From assembly GCA_029259795.1 (NCBI GenBank), contig JAJDEM010000366.1, positions 1 through 39,022 of the forward strand: a stretch of 39,022 bases of DNA, read 5' to 3'. The stretch comes from Planctomycetota bacterium (lineage in GTDB: Bacteria; Planctomycetota; PLA2; JAEUHO01). The notes beneath the pieces are model-generated. The model did not search any database. It was not told where the DNA came from and saw nothing but the letters and a program-made list of their open reading frames with translations. Shown here one piece after another: positions 1 to 8,662 of the stretch. The position numbers and the translations under genes are program-made. The stretch's first letter is position 1, and each line of letters starts with the position of its first letter.

Positions 1-1130
1 TTGCTGAGCCCCTGCCTCTGCTGAATAGAGGCCACGTTGATGAGCATGCCGAGTGCGGCGGATGGATTGCCTGCGCGGGCATAGAGGGCCCGCGCCTGCT
101 TGAACTGGGTCAGTGCCTCGCCGTACTCACCCCGGCGGGTATGAACGGCGGCGATGTTCACCAAGGTGTCCGCTTGGGAACTCGGCGCGCCGAGCGCGGT
201 CGCTACGACCTGAGCGCGGCGGTAGGTCGCCAGCGCGGCTTCGAGGTTGCCGCTTCGCTCCTGCCGAAGTCCAAGGCTTCCGAGGACACCCACCAGCTCG
301 CGGCTCGGTCCCAGCGGACGCAACAGGCGCTCGGCGTCCTCCAACGCGGCGAGCGACGCCTTCGGGCGGCCAACCTCCGCCAGCATGTCACCGCGCGCGG
401 CCTGAATCGACCCGATCGTTCGCTGGCTGCGCGACGCACGCGCGGCCGCCAACGCCGCATCGAGTCGCTCGGTGACGCCGGCGTCGCGTCCCGACGACTT
501 GATCCCGCGAACTTGATACAGGAGAATCCTCGCAGCGAGCGCGTGCCAGCCCAGCTCCCGAGTGGCCTGGAGCACGCGCTCAAGCTCGGCAGCCGCGCCT
601 TCAGACTCTCCCAGGGCGCCACGCATGCGCGCGTCGTCCGCGGAGATCAGCAGGCCCGGAATCGTCGTCAGATCTGCCTCGGCTGCCTGGAACGTGGCCC
701 GCGCGTCCTTCAGGCGGCCCGTGTCCATGAGACGCCGACCTTCAGTGAGGGCCTCGCGCAACGCGGCCTCGCCCGCCGGGTCGGCCCGCCGAGTGACGTA
801 GTTCTGGAGTGCTCCTCCGTCATCGTGGGCAACGGCCCGAGCCCACGCGGCAGCGGCAGGCCCAAGATCTCGCGCTCGAAGCCGATCAAGGACCATCCAT
901 GCGTCGACCCTGCGGCTTGTCGCGAGCTCCTGCAGCCGCTTGGCGTCCTTCGCTTCGTGTGCCTTGGCAACAGCGGAGGCCATGGCGTCGGAGGTCTTCG
1001 GGCGCACATCTTTGGCGTCCGGGCGCTCGTCCTCGGCGCCCAAGGGGGACAGACTCGCTGCTAGCACGACGGCCAGCGTGGCGAGCCCGCGCACGGCTCC
1101 AGCCACCGAACTCGCCCGATGTGTCGTCAT
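1..1130 (-). CDS. Exported TPR protein, N-terminal part (3' end off the window); probable TPR-CHAT family
   Basis: An open minus-strand frame runs from an ATG at 1128-1130 to the left edge, giving about 376 residues without a stop. The start is preceded by AAGGGG. The N-terminus is a signal peptide with a hydrophobic core (LATLAVVLAASLSPLGAED). The rest is helical and Ala/Leu/Arg-rich, with TPR-like units such as LEAALATYRRAQVVATALG and YGEALTQFKQARALYARAG towards the edge. This fits the sensor/scaffold half of an exported TPR protein. By analogy with the complete TPR-CHAT gene at 23477-26482, the missing C-terminus may be a CHAT peptidase domain, but this cannot be seen. A 14-bp palindrome lies just upstream of its ribosome-binding site. 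It lies 106 bp downstream of the Met/Pro-repeat protein gene on the same strand. Confidence 0.8.
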   Translation of the reverse strand, partial: MTTHRASSVAGAVRGLATLAVVLAASLSPLGAEDERPDAKDVRPKTSDAMASAVAKAHEAKDAKRLQELATSRRVDAWMVLDRLRARDLGPAAAAWARAVAHDDGGALQNYVTRRADPAGEAALREALTEGRRLMDTGRLKDARATFQAAEADLTTIPGLLISADDARMRGALGESEGAAAELERVLQATRELGWHALAARILLYQVRGIKSSGRDAGVTERLDAALAAARASRSQRTIGSIQAARGDMLAEVGRPKASLAALEDAERLLRPLGPSRELVGVLGSLGLRQERSGNLEAALATYRRAQVVATALGAPSSQADTLVNIAAVHTRRGEYGEALTQFKQARALYARAGNPSAALGMLINVASIQQRQGLS

Positions 1131-1145
1131 GTGCCGCCACCCCTT

Positions 1146-1159
1146 GCCTCGTACGAGGC
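1146..1159. promoter_or_regulatory. Perfect 14-bp palindrome upstream of the TPR gene
   Basis: GCCTCGTACGAGGC is perfectly self-complementary. It ends 16 bp before the ATG of the TPR gene, next to its AAGGGG ribosome-binding site. It could be an operator for a dimeric regulator. A snap-back hairpin in the leader is less likely because there is no natural loop. Function is inferred from position only. Confidence 0.35.
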
Positions 1160-1236
1160 GCGGAAGATCCCAAGTCCCTCGCCAGGGTACCTCCGCCGGG
1201 AAAACGACGCCCGGATACCGGCGCGGCGCGGTGCGG

Positions 1237-2073
1237 CTACTTCCCCGCGCCGGTGGTGACCGCCAGCGGCTTCTTCGTGTAGGCCGTGACAACGGTGCTG
1301 CGCGTCATCTTGCGACCCATCATGTCACTCGTCGTGACGTTCTTGAGCGTACCGCCCGCGAACGTGCGGCTGCTGAGCATCGTGGTCGTCGACTTGCCCA
1401 TCGTGTGCACCACCGTCATGGTGATCTCGCGGCCCGTGAAGGCCTGCTTGCCGATGGTGTGGGAGGCACTCAAGCGGCTGACTTGCCAGGTCATGGTGGC
1501 TTTTTGACCCATGGCGTTCATCGTGGTGACCATCTTGAGTACGCCAAGCTTCGGGTGTTCCCAGACCTTGCCCTTGCTGAGCTGGCTCTTGGTGCCGCGC
1601 ATCTTCGGCTTCGCGTCGCCCATCAGGGCTTCCATGTTCGCGACGGCTTTGACCTTGCAGGTGTAGCTCTTGCCTTCGACGGTCACGGCCTCTTCGCCTG
1701 CGTCCTTCACCTGCCCGTCGAGCTTGATCGTGCGCACCCGCGGTTCGACGACCGTGCGGGTCGTCTTGCGTCCCATGACAGTGCTCACGACGCTTAGCAC
1801 GTAGCCGGCTTTGGTGATGCCGGTGAGCGTGGTCGTGACCGTGTCAACCGTCGTGCCGCCCTTCGGCATGTTGGGTATGTTGGGCATGTTCGGCATCTTG
1901 GGCATGCCCGGCATCTTGGATGTGGTCGTCTCTGTGTAGCTGCTTCCGATGCCGTGACCCTTCCACAGGGACTCGTGCTTGATCCAGGCGTCCATGCTCC
2001 ATTCGCCGGCGGTGGCAGGTGCAGCAAGCAGTGAGACGACAAGCAGGGCGGCAAGCGTGATGACAGCGCGCAT
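1237..2073 (-). CDS. Exported protein with Met-Pro repeat, unknown function
   Basis: A 278-residue protein with a clear signal peptide (hydrophobic core LAALLVVSLLAAPATAG). Residues about 54-71 form a short repeat of Met-Pro-x units (PGMPKMPNMPNIPNMPK), encoded by degenerate 9-bp repeats at about 1861-1920. The rest is rich in Thr, Val, Lys and Met, with an alternating pattern typical of beta structure, and no Cys pair is kept apart from one residue in SYTCKV. The ATG at 2073 is preceded by an AGGAGA ribosome-binding site. Recurring phrases (MGRKTTRTV, MGRKMTRSTV, MGQKATMTW, MGKSTTTML) suggest internally repeated strands. I do not recognise the family. Met-rich runs in exported proteins sometimes bind copper, but nothing else here points to that. 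It lies in a run of minus-strand secreted-protein genes. Confidence 0.85.
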   Translation of the reverse strand: MRAVITLAALLVVSLLAAPATAGEWSMDAWIKHESLWKGHGIGSSYTETTTSKMPGMPKMPNMPNIPNMPKGGTTVDTVTTTLTGITKAGYVLSVVSTVMGRKTTRTVVEPRVRTIKLDGQVKDAGEEAVTVEGKSYTCKVKAVANMEALMGDAKPKMRGTKSQLSKGKVWEHPKLGVLKMVTTMNAMGQKATMTWQVSRLSASHTIGKQAFTGREITMTVVHTMGKSTTTMLSSRTFAGGTLKNVTTSDMMGRKMTRSTVVTAYTKKPLAVTTGAGK

Positions 2074-2173
2074 GGGTTCTCCTCTGGGCCCGCATCGTAT
2101 CCAGGTAGCGGGACGGGGGTGCCCGGTGAGGGTGGCTGGGGGTACGGGGCCAGAACGACCCGCTCAACAGCGC

Positions 2174-2344
2174 CTACTTCGCTGGCATCTTCTCGCGCAT
2201 GGTGACGATCAAGAGATGCCCGCCTTCGGCCTCGCCGGGGCCCAACGAGACCACCCACCCTCCGCCGTCTTGGTCGTGGCGGCACGGGAGGCGGAGCACG
2301 CTCCCGCCGGCAGGCAGCGTCTCGGTCGTCGAAGCCTGGCGCAC
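2174..2344 (-). CDS. Small ORF (about 56 aa), probably the coding remnant of a larger gene
   Basis: The minus frame ending with TAG at 2174-2176 reads as convincing protein at its C-terminus (GGWVVSLGPGEAEGGHLLI, then MREKMPAK), with GC-rich third positions like its neighbours. No ATG lies in frame, and the only reasonable start is GTG at 2342-2344. Upstream the same frame stays protein-like (a VPWLPFPQAP stretch) but is cut by an in-frame TGA at 2402-2404 and stays open up to the stop codon of the 673-residue protein gene (2510-2512). It could be a small gene with a GTG start, a pseudogene broken by a stop or frameshift, or a region with a sequencing error. No family is recognised. The GGGGGAGG at about 2495 on the minus strand would suit a start further upstream than the TGA. 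Confidence 0.4.
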   Translation of the reverse strand: MRQASTTETLPAGGSVLRLPCRHDQDGGGWVVSLGPGEAEGGHLLIVTMREKMPAK

Positions 2345-2509
2345 GGCGCATGCGGGGGGATCCTGGACCGGGGCGCGTCGGCGCCCCCAAGCGTACCGGG
2401 GTCAGCCCGTGGCCGCCGGTGCCTGTGGAAAGGGCAGCCAGGGAACACTCCAACGGCGCGGCGCCGGCTCGCGACCGGTGAGAATGTGCCTTCGCTGCCT
2501 CCCCCGCTG
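2345..2509. other. Gap between the small ORF and the 673-aa gene
   Basis: This stretch, with 2074-2173, makes up the rest of a 436-bp interval. It contains the upstream extension of the small ORF frame (broken by TGA at 2402-2404) and a GGGGGAGG purine run on the minus strand. No other structure was seen. Confidence 0.4.
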
Positions 2510-4531
2510 CTAGTCGAAAAATGCGAAGCTGGAGCGGACGAACTCGAACCAGGCCTTCCCCGCGTTTCGAGGGCCGACGACGCTGATGGCGTAGAACGAC
2601 CGGTCGCGCGCAACGTACCAAGCGTGGCATTGCTCGGACTTCGACATCCAGCTCAAGGTCTGTGCGTCCAGGCCGCCGAGCTTGGCGGGGATCCCGAGCG
2701 TCGTTCCCTCGGGAGCCGACATCTTGTCCCGCATGATCTCCTCGACCACACCCGCGAACCACTTCATGTCCTGGCCGGCCTGCAGTGCACAGATCGCAAA
2801 GGCGACGACATCGAATCCTTCGCCCGCCCACGTGCGGATGGACGCGACGGAGGCGATGGACTTCGGAGTGATGTCCCGCCCGCGTCCGCGTTCGGCGCCA
2901 ACCTTGAGTCGGTAACCGAAGCGCTGGTCCTGAATCTGGCCGTCTTCGACCGCGAAGGCTGGCACGTTGGCGTCGAAGTCAATCCCCGCAAGGAGTGCAG
3001 CCCATGCCGCCGCCGATGTGACATCGGAGTCTCCGCCCGCGCGATCGCTGCCGAAAAGCCTGAACGCCTGGTTGCCCCGCGCGGCGGTCGTGACTCGGAT
3101 GGTGTAGACGACGTCATCATCCGCGCGAAACAAGAGCGACGTGAGCGCCGGAACACCCGAGATCTGGGTCTTCGCAGGCGGCTTGCCCAGGACCTCCTCG
3201 CCCTCGCCGACGAGATCTGCCAGCACGGACCGGTGATACGCCGCCGCGCCTCCCGCCGGAAGCGCCTCGGCGGCAAGGAAGCCGCGAATCCCGCTGGTCG
3301 GATCGACGAAGCTCACGAGCGCACCCGGATCGGACGTCTTGGCATCGTCCCCAGCCTCGAAACGCCAGAAGCCCGCCTTGGGCTTCGAAAGCTGTAGGCC
3401 GAGTGCGAAGTTGCGATAGGCACCCCGACGGAGGCAGAAGTCGCTCCCGACAACGTTCTCCGGATCGACCACCCCGGCCATGCGCGCCGCAAGCTGGCGC
3501 GCCGCGGTCGGCGCCAGGACTTGGATCGTCGCCAAGACCCCCTGTAGCGCGGGCAACACCTGCGAAGCCAACGACTCCTCGTACCAGAACTGCAACTGGT
3601 AGCAGGTCGGGCCGTCGAAGAACGCGCCGCGTAAGAACTCGTAGCGCCCGTTGCTCGTGACGAGAAACCGCTCCATGCGCAGCTGGTGGCCCGCAACCGA
3701 GTACATGATGGGCTTGCCGCGGGGCTTGACCTCGACGCCATCGGCCCAGAGGTGCACCACATGCTTGGCGAAGGCGGGCTGGTCTACCCCACGGGCCTGC
3801 TCCGCGACGAGCACGCCGTACGCGTCGGCGGCGCCGAAGACGAAGCCGACCTCCGCCTCGGCATCCAACTTGGTCAACTCATCACCAACGACCAAACCCC
3901 AGGCCGGCGACGGGTCCACCCGCAGGCGATACGGTGCGCTCTCGAACACGCCGGCCGCGAGCCGCCAGCCGGGTCCCTTGGCGTCCGGGCTCGTTACAGA
4001 GCGAGCCCGACCCCGCACGCGCCCGGGCAGCGCGGAGAAGGCCTTGAAGAACGCCTTGATGACAGACCTCGGTCGACTGGCGGGCAGCCCCCACGCGAGC
4101 ACTTGGAACGCAAACCCATCGCGGATGAAGACGTGGTTGATGAACAGGACCTCGATTTCGTTGACGCTCCCGGTCACCTCGAACCGCACGGCATCCTGCT
4201 GCGCAAACCGCACCTCGCTCGTTGCGAGGACCCTCTTGTTGACCAACGGCATGTTGTTGATGAGAACCGTCGCGAAGGCCTGCGCATCCGTTGATGCCCA
4301 GCGCTCGACGATGACGACGCCGTAGGTTCCGCGGGGGCCGACGGCGCCCGCAACGGAGTCCGGAACCACCTTTCTAGCCTCGTTCTCGGCAAGGAGTCGC
4401 CAGCCGGCCCCCGGGTGCTCGATCCGGAACCGGTGTTCATCGTCGACAATGTGCTTGGCTTCCTCCGCTTGCGCGCGACCCGCCACCAAGCAGATCAAGC
4501 CGAGGGTGATGAGCGTCGCGCACCGATGCAT
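2510..4531 (-). CDS. Exported 673-aa protein with four similar domains, unknown function
   Basis: The start is ATG at 4529-4531, chosen over an ATG 105 bp upstream because it has a GGAGG ribosome-binding site at ideal spacing and begins directly with a signal peptide (ATLITLGLICLVAGRAQA). After cleavage the protein appears to be four related domains of about 140-160 residues. Each opens with an F/Y-x-(I/L)-x-(strand) phrase: RFRIEHPGAGWRLL at about 33, YRLRVDPSPAWGLV at about 200, FALGLQLSKPKAGFWRF at about 375 and FGYRLKVGAER at about 560. Each closes with an amphipathic helix such as VIKAFFKAFSAL or FEFVRSSFAFF. The pattern resembles the PsbP/MOG1-like fold used by many hypothetical secreted proteins, but this is a guess from strand/helix rhythm. 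It is divergently placed from the ABC-F gene. Confidence 0.85.
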   Translation of the reverse strand: MHRCATLITLGLICLVAGRAQAEEAKHIVDDEHRFRIEHPGAGWRLLAENEARKVVPDSVAGAVGPRGTYGVVIVERWASTDAQAFATVLINNMPLVNKRVLATSEVRFAQQDAVRFEVTGSVNEIEVLFINHVFIRDGFAFQVLAWGLPASRPRSVIKAFFKAFSALPGRVRGRARSVTSPDAKGPGWRLAAGVFESAPYRLRVDPSPAWGLVVGDELTKLDAEAEVGFVFGAADAYGVLVAEQARGVDQPAFAKHVVHLWADGVEVKPRGKPIMYSVAGHQLRMERFLVTSNGRYEFLRGAFFDGPTCYQLQFWYEESLASQVLPALQGVLATIQVLAPTAARQLAARMAGVVDPENVVGSDFCLRRGAYRNFALGLQLSKPKAGFWRFEAGDDAKTSDPGALVSFVDPTSGIRGFLAAEALPAGGAAAYHRSVLADLVGEGEEVLGKPPAKTQISGVPALTSLLFRADDDVVYTIRVTTAARGNQAFRLFGSDRAGGDSDVTSAAAWAALLAGIDFDANVPAFAVEDGQIQDQRFGYRLKVGAERGRGRDITPKSIASVASIRTWAGEGFDVVAFAICALQAGQDMKWFAGVVEEIMRDKMSAPEGTTLGIPAKLGGLDAQTLSWMSKSEQCHAWYVARDRSFYAISVVGPRNAGKAWFEFVRSSFAFFD

Positions 4532-4793
4532 GCCAATCCTCCGGGGCGTGAGTGTACAGGAGCCGTGTGATGTGAACGCGACCGCCAGGGCATGGGCGCC
4601 CTCACGGGAGCGCCGCCGGCTCTGGCGCGAAGCCACGGATCCCGCTCACAGTGCGGCACGTGTTCGCCGTGGGTGAACATGAGCGCTGAGGTCGTCAGCG
4701 GGTGGGCAGCCCCCTCCGCGGTTCAGCCCGCAGCTCTCCGGTTTCTCCCCCGCCCCGGACTCTCTGCTCCCACGGCCCCGGTAGGCTCCCCCG

Positions 4794-6305
4794 ATGCCGC
4801 TCCTTCAACTCCAAGGCCTCACCGTCTCCTTCGGTGGCCCCCCCATCCTCGACGCCATCGACCTCAACATCGAGCCGGGCGAGCACCTCGCCCTGCTGGG
4901 CCGCAACGGCGCCGGCAAGTCCACCTTGATGCGCGTCATCACGGGCGCCCAGGAAGCCGAGGAAGGTAGCGTCTACGGTCGTTCCTCCTGTCGCGTGGCC
5001 TACCTCGACCAGCAGGTGCCGCATGATCTGACCGGCACGATCCTGGACGTCGTGATGTCGGCGGAAGGGGTTGCCGAGCACGCGGCCAAGGCCGCCATCT
5101 CGCGCATCGGCCTCAATCCCTGGGACTGGGTACCGGACGTCTCCGCCGGCATGAAACGCCGGACGCTTCTGGCGCGTGCGCTCGCGACAGAGCCGGACCT
5201 GCTCCTCCTCGACGAGCCGACCAACCACCTCGACATCGAAGCCATCGCCTGGCTCGAGGACTTCCTCCTCCGGCGGCGTCGCGCGCTGCTGTTCGTGACG
5301 CACGATCGTGCGTTCCTGCGCCGCGTCGCGACAGGCATCCTCGACCTCGATCGCGGCAAGCTTACGCGTCACGATCCGGACTACGACACCTACCTCGAGC
5401 GCAAGACCGGATCGCTCGCCGTCGAGGCGCGCCAGGACAAGCAGTTCGACAAGAAGCTCGCCCAGGAGGAGACCTGGGTCCGCAAGGGCGTGAAGGCTCG
5501 GCGCAAGCGCAACATGGGTCGTGTGAAGGATCTGGAGGACATGCGCGAAACGCGCGGAGACCGCCGCGAACTCGCGGGCTCCGTGAAGATCGCAGCACAC
5601 AGCAGCGCGCCCTCGGGCCGCATCGTGCTGCGGGCAAAGGACGTCTCCTTCGCCTGGCCCGACGGACCCTCGATCAAGGGCCTCACAACCGAGATCCAGC
5701 GGGGCGACCGCGTCGGCATCATCGGGCCGAACGGCACCGGGAAGACCACTCTGCTGCGTCTCCTGCTCGGGGAGATCGAGCCGACGAGCGGCACCATCGA
5801 GCAGGGCGCGAACGTCGACATTGCCTACTTCGATCAACTCCACGCCCACCTCGACGAGAGCCTCTCGGCGGCGGACAACATCGGCGAAGGCTCGAGTACG
5901 GTGCTGGTCAACGGCATGGAGCGGCAGGTCATTTCCTACCTGCGCGACTTCCTCTTCGATGCCGACCAGGCGCGCGGCTCGATCACGAAGTTCTCGGGCG
6001 GCGAGCGAAACCGCCTCCTGCTCGCCAAGCTCTTCGTGAAGCCTTCAAACCTCCTCGTGCTCGATGAGCCGACGAACGATCTCGACGTGGAGACGCTCGA
6101 AGTCCTGGAAGGCCTGCTCGCCGAGTACAAGGGCACGATCCTGGTCGTGAGCCACGACCGCGAGCTGCTGGATCACGTGGTAACGAGCACGCTGGTGCTC
6201 GAGGGCGAGGGACGCGTCGGCGACTTTGTCGGCGGCTACTCCGACTGGCTCTCCCAGCGCAAGGTGAGCAGCGATGCCCCCCAGGGCAAGTCGAAGAAGA
6301 AGTAG
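4794..6305 (+). CDS. ABC-F ATPase, Uup-like
   Basis: A soluble 503-residue protein with two ABC domains and no membrane segment, as in the ABC-F family of ribosome- or DNA-junction-associated ATPases. Domain 1 has Walker A GRNGAGKST (36-44) and Walker B LLLLDEPTNHLD (about 136-147). Domain 2 has Walker A GPNGTGKTT (311-319), signature FSGGE (400-404) and LVLDEPTNDLDVETLE (about 421-436), the last being characteristic of Uup. The linker (about 205-265) is charged and helical, as expected for the P-site-tRNA-interaction region. Two oddities stand out. The first signature is VSAGM instead of LSGGQ, and the C-terminal coiled-coil domain of E. coli Uup (about 635 residues) is missing, the protein ending in a short Lys-rich tail. 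It is a single gene converging on the kinase gene. Specific role (ribosome rescue versus precise transposon excision-type functions) cannot be told. Confidence 0.92.
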   Translation: MPLLQLQGLTVSFGGPPILDAIDLNIEPGEHLALLGRNGAGKSTLMRVITGAQEAEEGSVYGRSSCRVAYLDQQVPHDLTGTILDVVMSAEGVAEHAAKAAISRIGLNPWDWVPDVSAGMKRRTLLARALATEPDLLLLDEPTNHLDIEAIAWLEDFLLRRRRALLFVTHDRAFLRRVATGILDLDRGKLTRHDPDYDTYLERKTGSLAVEARQDKQFDKKLAQEETWVRKGVKARRKRNMGRVKDLEDMRETRGDRRELAGSVKIAAHSSAPSGRIVLRAKDVSFAWPDGPSIKGLTTEIQRGDRVGIIGPNGTGKTTLLRLLLGEIEPTSGTIEQGANVDIAYFDQLHAHLDESLSAADNIGEGSSTVLVNGMERQVISYLRDFLFDADQARGSITKFSGGERNRLLLAKLFVKPSNLLVLDEPTNDLDVETLEVLEGLLAEYKGTILVVSHDRELLDHVVTSTLVLEGEGRVGDFVGGYSDWLSQRKVSSDAPQGKSKKK

Positions 6306-6368
6306 CGGCGAACGAGTCCTGCGCGCCGTCTCGGGCTTGAAGGCGGAGCCGCGAATGCGGAGACCGTG

Positions 6369-6387
6369 CCGTCGCTCGCTGCGACGG
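6369..6387. terminator. Hairpin between convergent genes, possible bidirectional terminator
   Basis: CCGTCGC, a TCGCT loop and GCGACGG form a perfect 7-bp stem in the 83-bp gap between the ABC-F gene and the stop codon of the hybrid kinase. There is no T-tract on either strand, so intrinsic termination is uncertain. Confidence 0.35.
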
Positions 6388-6388
6388 G

Positions 6389-8662
6389 CTACGCGGCCCA
6401 GCGCTCCAGGAGCTCCCGGAGGTTCTCGACCTTCACGGGCTTGCTCACGTAGTCGTCCATGCCGGCGGAGATGCAGCGCTCACGATCCCCTTGCATCGCG
6501 TTCGCCGTCATCGCAACGATCGGCGTACGACTCACGAGCCCGTCGAGACCGCGAATCTTCTCCGTCGCACAGTAGCCATCCATCTCGGGCATCTGACAGT
6601 CCATCAGAATGACGTCGTAGGGAAAGCGCATGGCCATGTCGAGCGCCTCTCGACCGTTGGCGACCACATCCACGCGACACCCGAGCCTCTCGAGCTGGCG
6701 CATCGCGACCTTCTGGTTCACGACGTTGTCCTCCGCGACGAGAACGCGGACGGGTGTCAGACGCAGCGGAGCAGGGCTCGTCGCCACCTGTCCGCCGGCC
6801 GCAAGCCAGTTCTCGGTGATCAAGCCCACATCGACGCCGCCGAGGCGAGCGGCCCAGAGCGACTTGAGCACCGCATGCAACTTCGTCTGCTTGATGGGCT
6901 TGACGAGGTAGGCCTGGTAGCCCAGCTCCTTCATGCGCTGGCTCTCACCTCTCTGCCCCACCGACGTCAGCATCACGAGAGCGATCTCGGCGATCGAGGC
7001 GTCGGCCTTGATGCGGCGCGCGACTTCCGCACCGTCCATGCCTGGCATCTGGTAGTCGATGATCGCCATGTCGTACGGCGTGCCCGCCTCCTGCGCACGC
7101 CGCAGCTCGAGAAGCAGCTGCTCCCCGGTCGCGACGGCCCTGGCCATGACACCAAACGCCGTGAGCTGGAGCGTGAGGATCCGACGGTTGACCTCGACAT
7201 CGTCGAGGATGAGCGCGCGGAGGCCCGTCAGCTCGACCGGCGTCTCCGGAGGCAGCGCCTGGGTCGTGTCCAGCTCGAGGGGAATGCGGAACCAGAAGGT
7301 CGAGCCCTCTCCCAGCTTGCTGTCGACGCCGATCTCGCCCCCCATCAGCTTCACGAGGCGCTTGGCGATGGAGAGCCCGAGGCCGGTACCGCCGAACGTG
7401 CGCGTCGTCGACGCGTCAGCCTGGGCGAACGCATCGAACATCTTCGGGCACGCGTCGGCGGCAACGCCGATGCCCGTGTCCCGCACACTGAAGTGGAACA
7501 TGGGCACGTCGCCGTCGTCCTCGAACTGCACGCGCACCAGCACATGCCCCTCGGACGTGAACTTCACCGCGTTCCCGGCGAGGTTCGTCAGGATCTGACG
7601 GATGCGGCCCGGGTCGCCGATCACACCGCGCGGTACGTCGACCTCGACATTGCCGAGCAGCTCGATACCCTTGCTGGCCGCACCCGCGGCAAGCTGTGCG
7701 ACGACATCCTCGACCAAGATCTGCAGATCGAACCCAATGGGTTCGATGTCGAGCTTCCCGGCCTCGATCTTCGAGAAGTCCAGGATGTCGTTGATCACGC
7801 AGAGCAGGGCGTCGCCGGACCGCCGGATCGTGTCGACGCAATCGAGCTGCTCGTCGTTCATCTCGGTATCGAGCAGAATGCCGGTCATGCCGATCACGCC
7901 GTTCATCGGCGTGCGAATCTCGTGGCTCATGTTGGCCAGGAAGTCGCTCTTGGCGCGGCTCGCCGCTTCCGCGGCGAGCTTGGCATCCTCGAGTTCCTCG
8001 GTCCGTGCGATGACCTGCTGCTCGACATGTGCCTTGGCCGTCTCGAGCTGTGCCTGCCGGAGCGCGCCCGCGCGCATTCCCTTCACCGCCTTGAGGGTCG
8101 ACATGACGAGGAAGGTGTTCTCGAACAGGACCCAGAACGCGTGCTCGACCCAGCGCCAGGGGCTGGCGTTCAGCACCCCGAACACCGACTGCGGCCAGTA
8201 GATGCCTCGCAGCGCATGGTCCGCGGCCACGACGATGGTGGCCGTCATCAGCACGCGCCAGTCGCGATAGAAGGCGAGGAAGGCGAGCGAGCCGAACACA
8301 TGAAAGTGGGTCTCGATGCGGCCACCCATCACGTGGATCAGCAGAGCCGAGAAGAGCATCTGCGCCGCCGCCAGGACATGGCGTGACAGATGCGTCCCGG
8401 GTCGCATGGCGGCCAGCAGCCCGGGGAACCCCACAAGCAACCCGCCGAGCACCAGCGAAGCGCGGAGGTGGAGGTGCATGCTGGACTGGGCGCCGATCCA
8501 CGTCGACGGCGTGACGACCAGCGCGAGGATAACCACCGCGGCCCACTGCGCGATCAAGAGCTTCAGGAGGAAGCGGTCCGTCCGGATGGCCAGGGCACGA
8601 GACTCTTCATCGAAGAGCACCGCGGCGCGTTGAATGGTGGCAGCGTCGATCGTGTTGCTCAT
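6389..8662 (-). CDS. Membrane hybrid sensor histidine kinase with two receiver domains
   Basis: A 757-residue protein. Residues 30-190 hold about six membrane helices with very short loops ([16 protein letters not shown], a sequence common in this kind of membrane sensor), followed by a coiled coil at 198-240. The HisKA domain has its phospho-acceptor His247 in [10 protein letters not shown]. The HATPase has an N-box (NLAGNAVKF, 359-367), DTGIGV (about 395-400) and GGTGLGLS (424-431). Receiver 1 has Asp536 ([11 protein letters not shown]) with Lys in VKPIK. Receiver 2 has Asp688 ([11 protein letters not shown]) with Lys in SKPVK. No DNA-binding output or Hpt domain is present, so the phosphoryl group must pass to an unlinked partner. 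The start ATG overlaps the TGA of the upstream thioredoxin-like gene (TGATG), implying coupled translation. Confidence 0.93.
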   Translation of the reverse strand: MSNTIDAATIQRAAVLFDEESRALAIRTDRFLLKLLIAQWAAVVILALVVTPSTWIGAQSSMHLHLRASLVLGGLLVGFPGLLAAMRPGTHLSRHVLAAAQMLFSALLIHVMGGRIETHFHVFGSLAFLAFYRDWRVLMTATIVVAADHALRGIYWPQSVFGVLNASPWRWVEHAFWVLFENTFLVMSTLKAVKGMRAGALRQAQLETAKAHVEQQVIARTEELEDAKLAAEAASRAKSDFLANMSHEIRTPMNGVIGMTGILLDTEMNDEQLDCVDTIRRSGDALLCVINDILDFSKIEAGKLDIEPIGFDLQILVEDVVAQLAAGAASKGIELLGNVEVDVPRGVIGDPGRIRQILTNLAGNAVKFTSEGHVLVRVQFEDDGDVPMFHFSVRDTGIGVAADACPKMFDAFAQADASTTRTFGGTGLGLSIAKRLVKLMGGEIGVDSKLGEGSTFWFRIPLELDTTQALPPETPVELTGLRALILDDVEVNRRILTLQLTAFGVMARAVATGEQLLLELRRAQEAGTPYDMAIIDYQMPGMDGAEVARRIKADASIAEIALVMLTSVGQRGESQRMKELGYQAYLVKPIKQTKLHAVLKSLWAARLGGVDVGLITENWLAAGGQVATSPAPLRLTPVRVLVAEDNVVNQKVAMRQLERLGCRVDVVANGREALDMAMRFPYDVILMDCQMPEMDGYCATEKIRGLDGLVSRTPIVAMTANAMQGDRERCISAGMDDYVSKPVKVENLRELLERWAA

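Noticed and set aside
4695-5849. 384-codon open frame on the minus strand
   Set aside because: Antisense to the ABC-F gene, which has all its motifs.
6491-8386. 631-codon open frame on the plus strand
   Set aside because: Antisense to the hybrid histidine kinase, whose motifs are complete; the product is His/Arg/Asp-rich and shows no domain.
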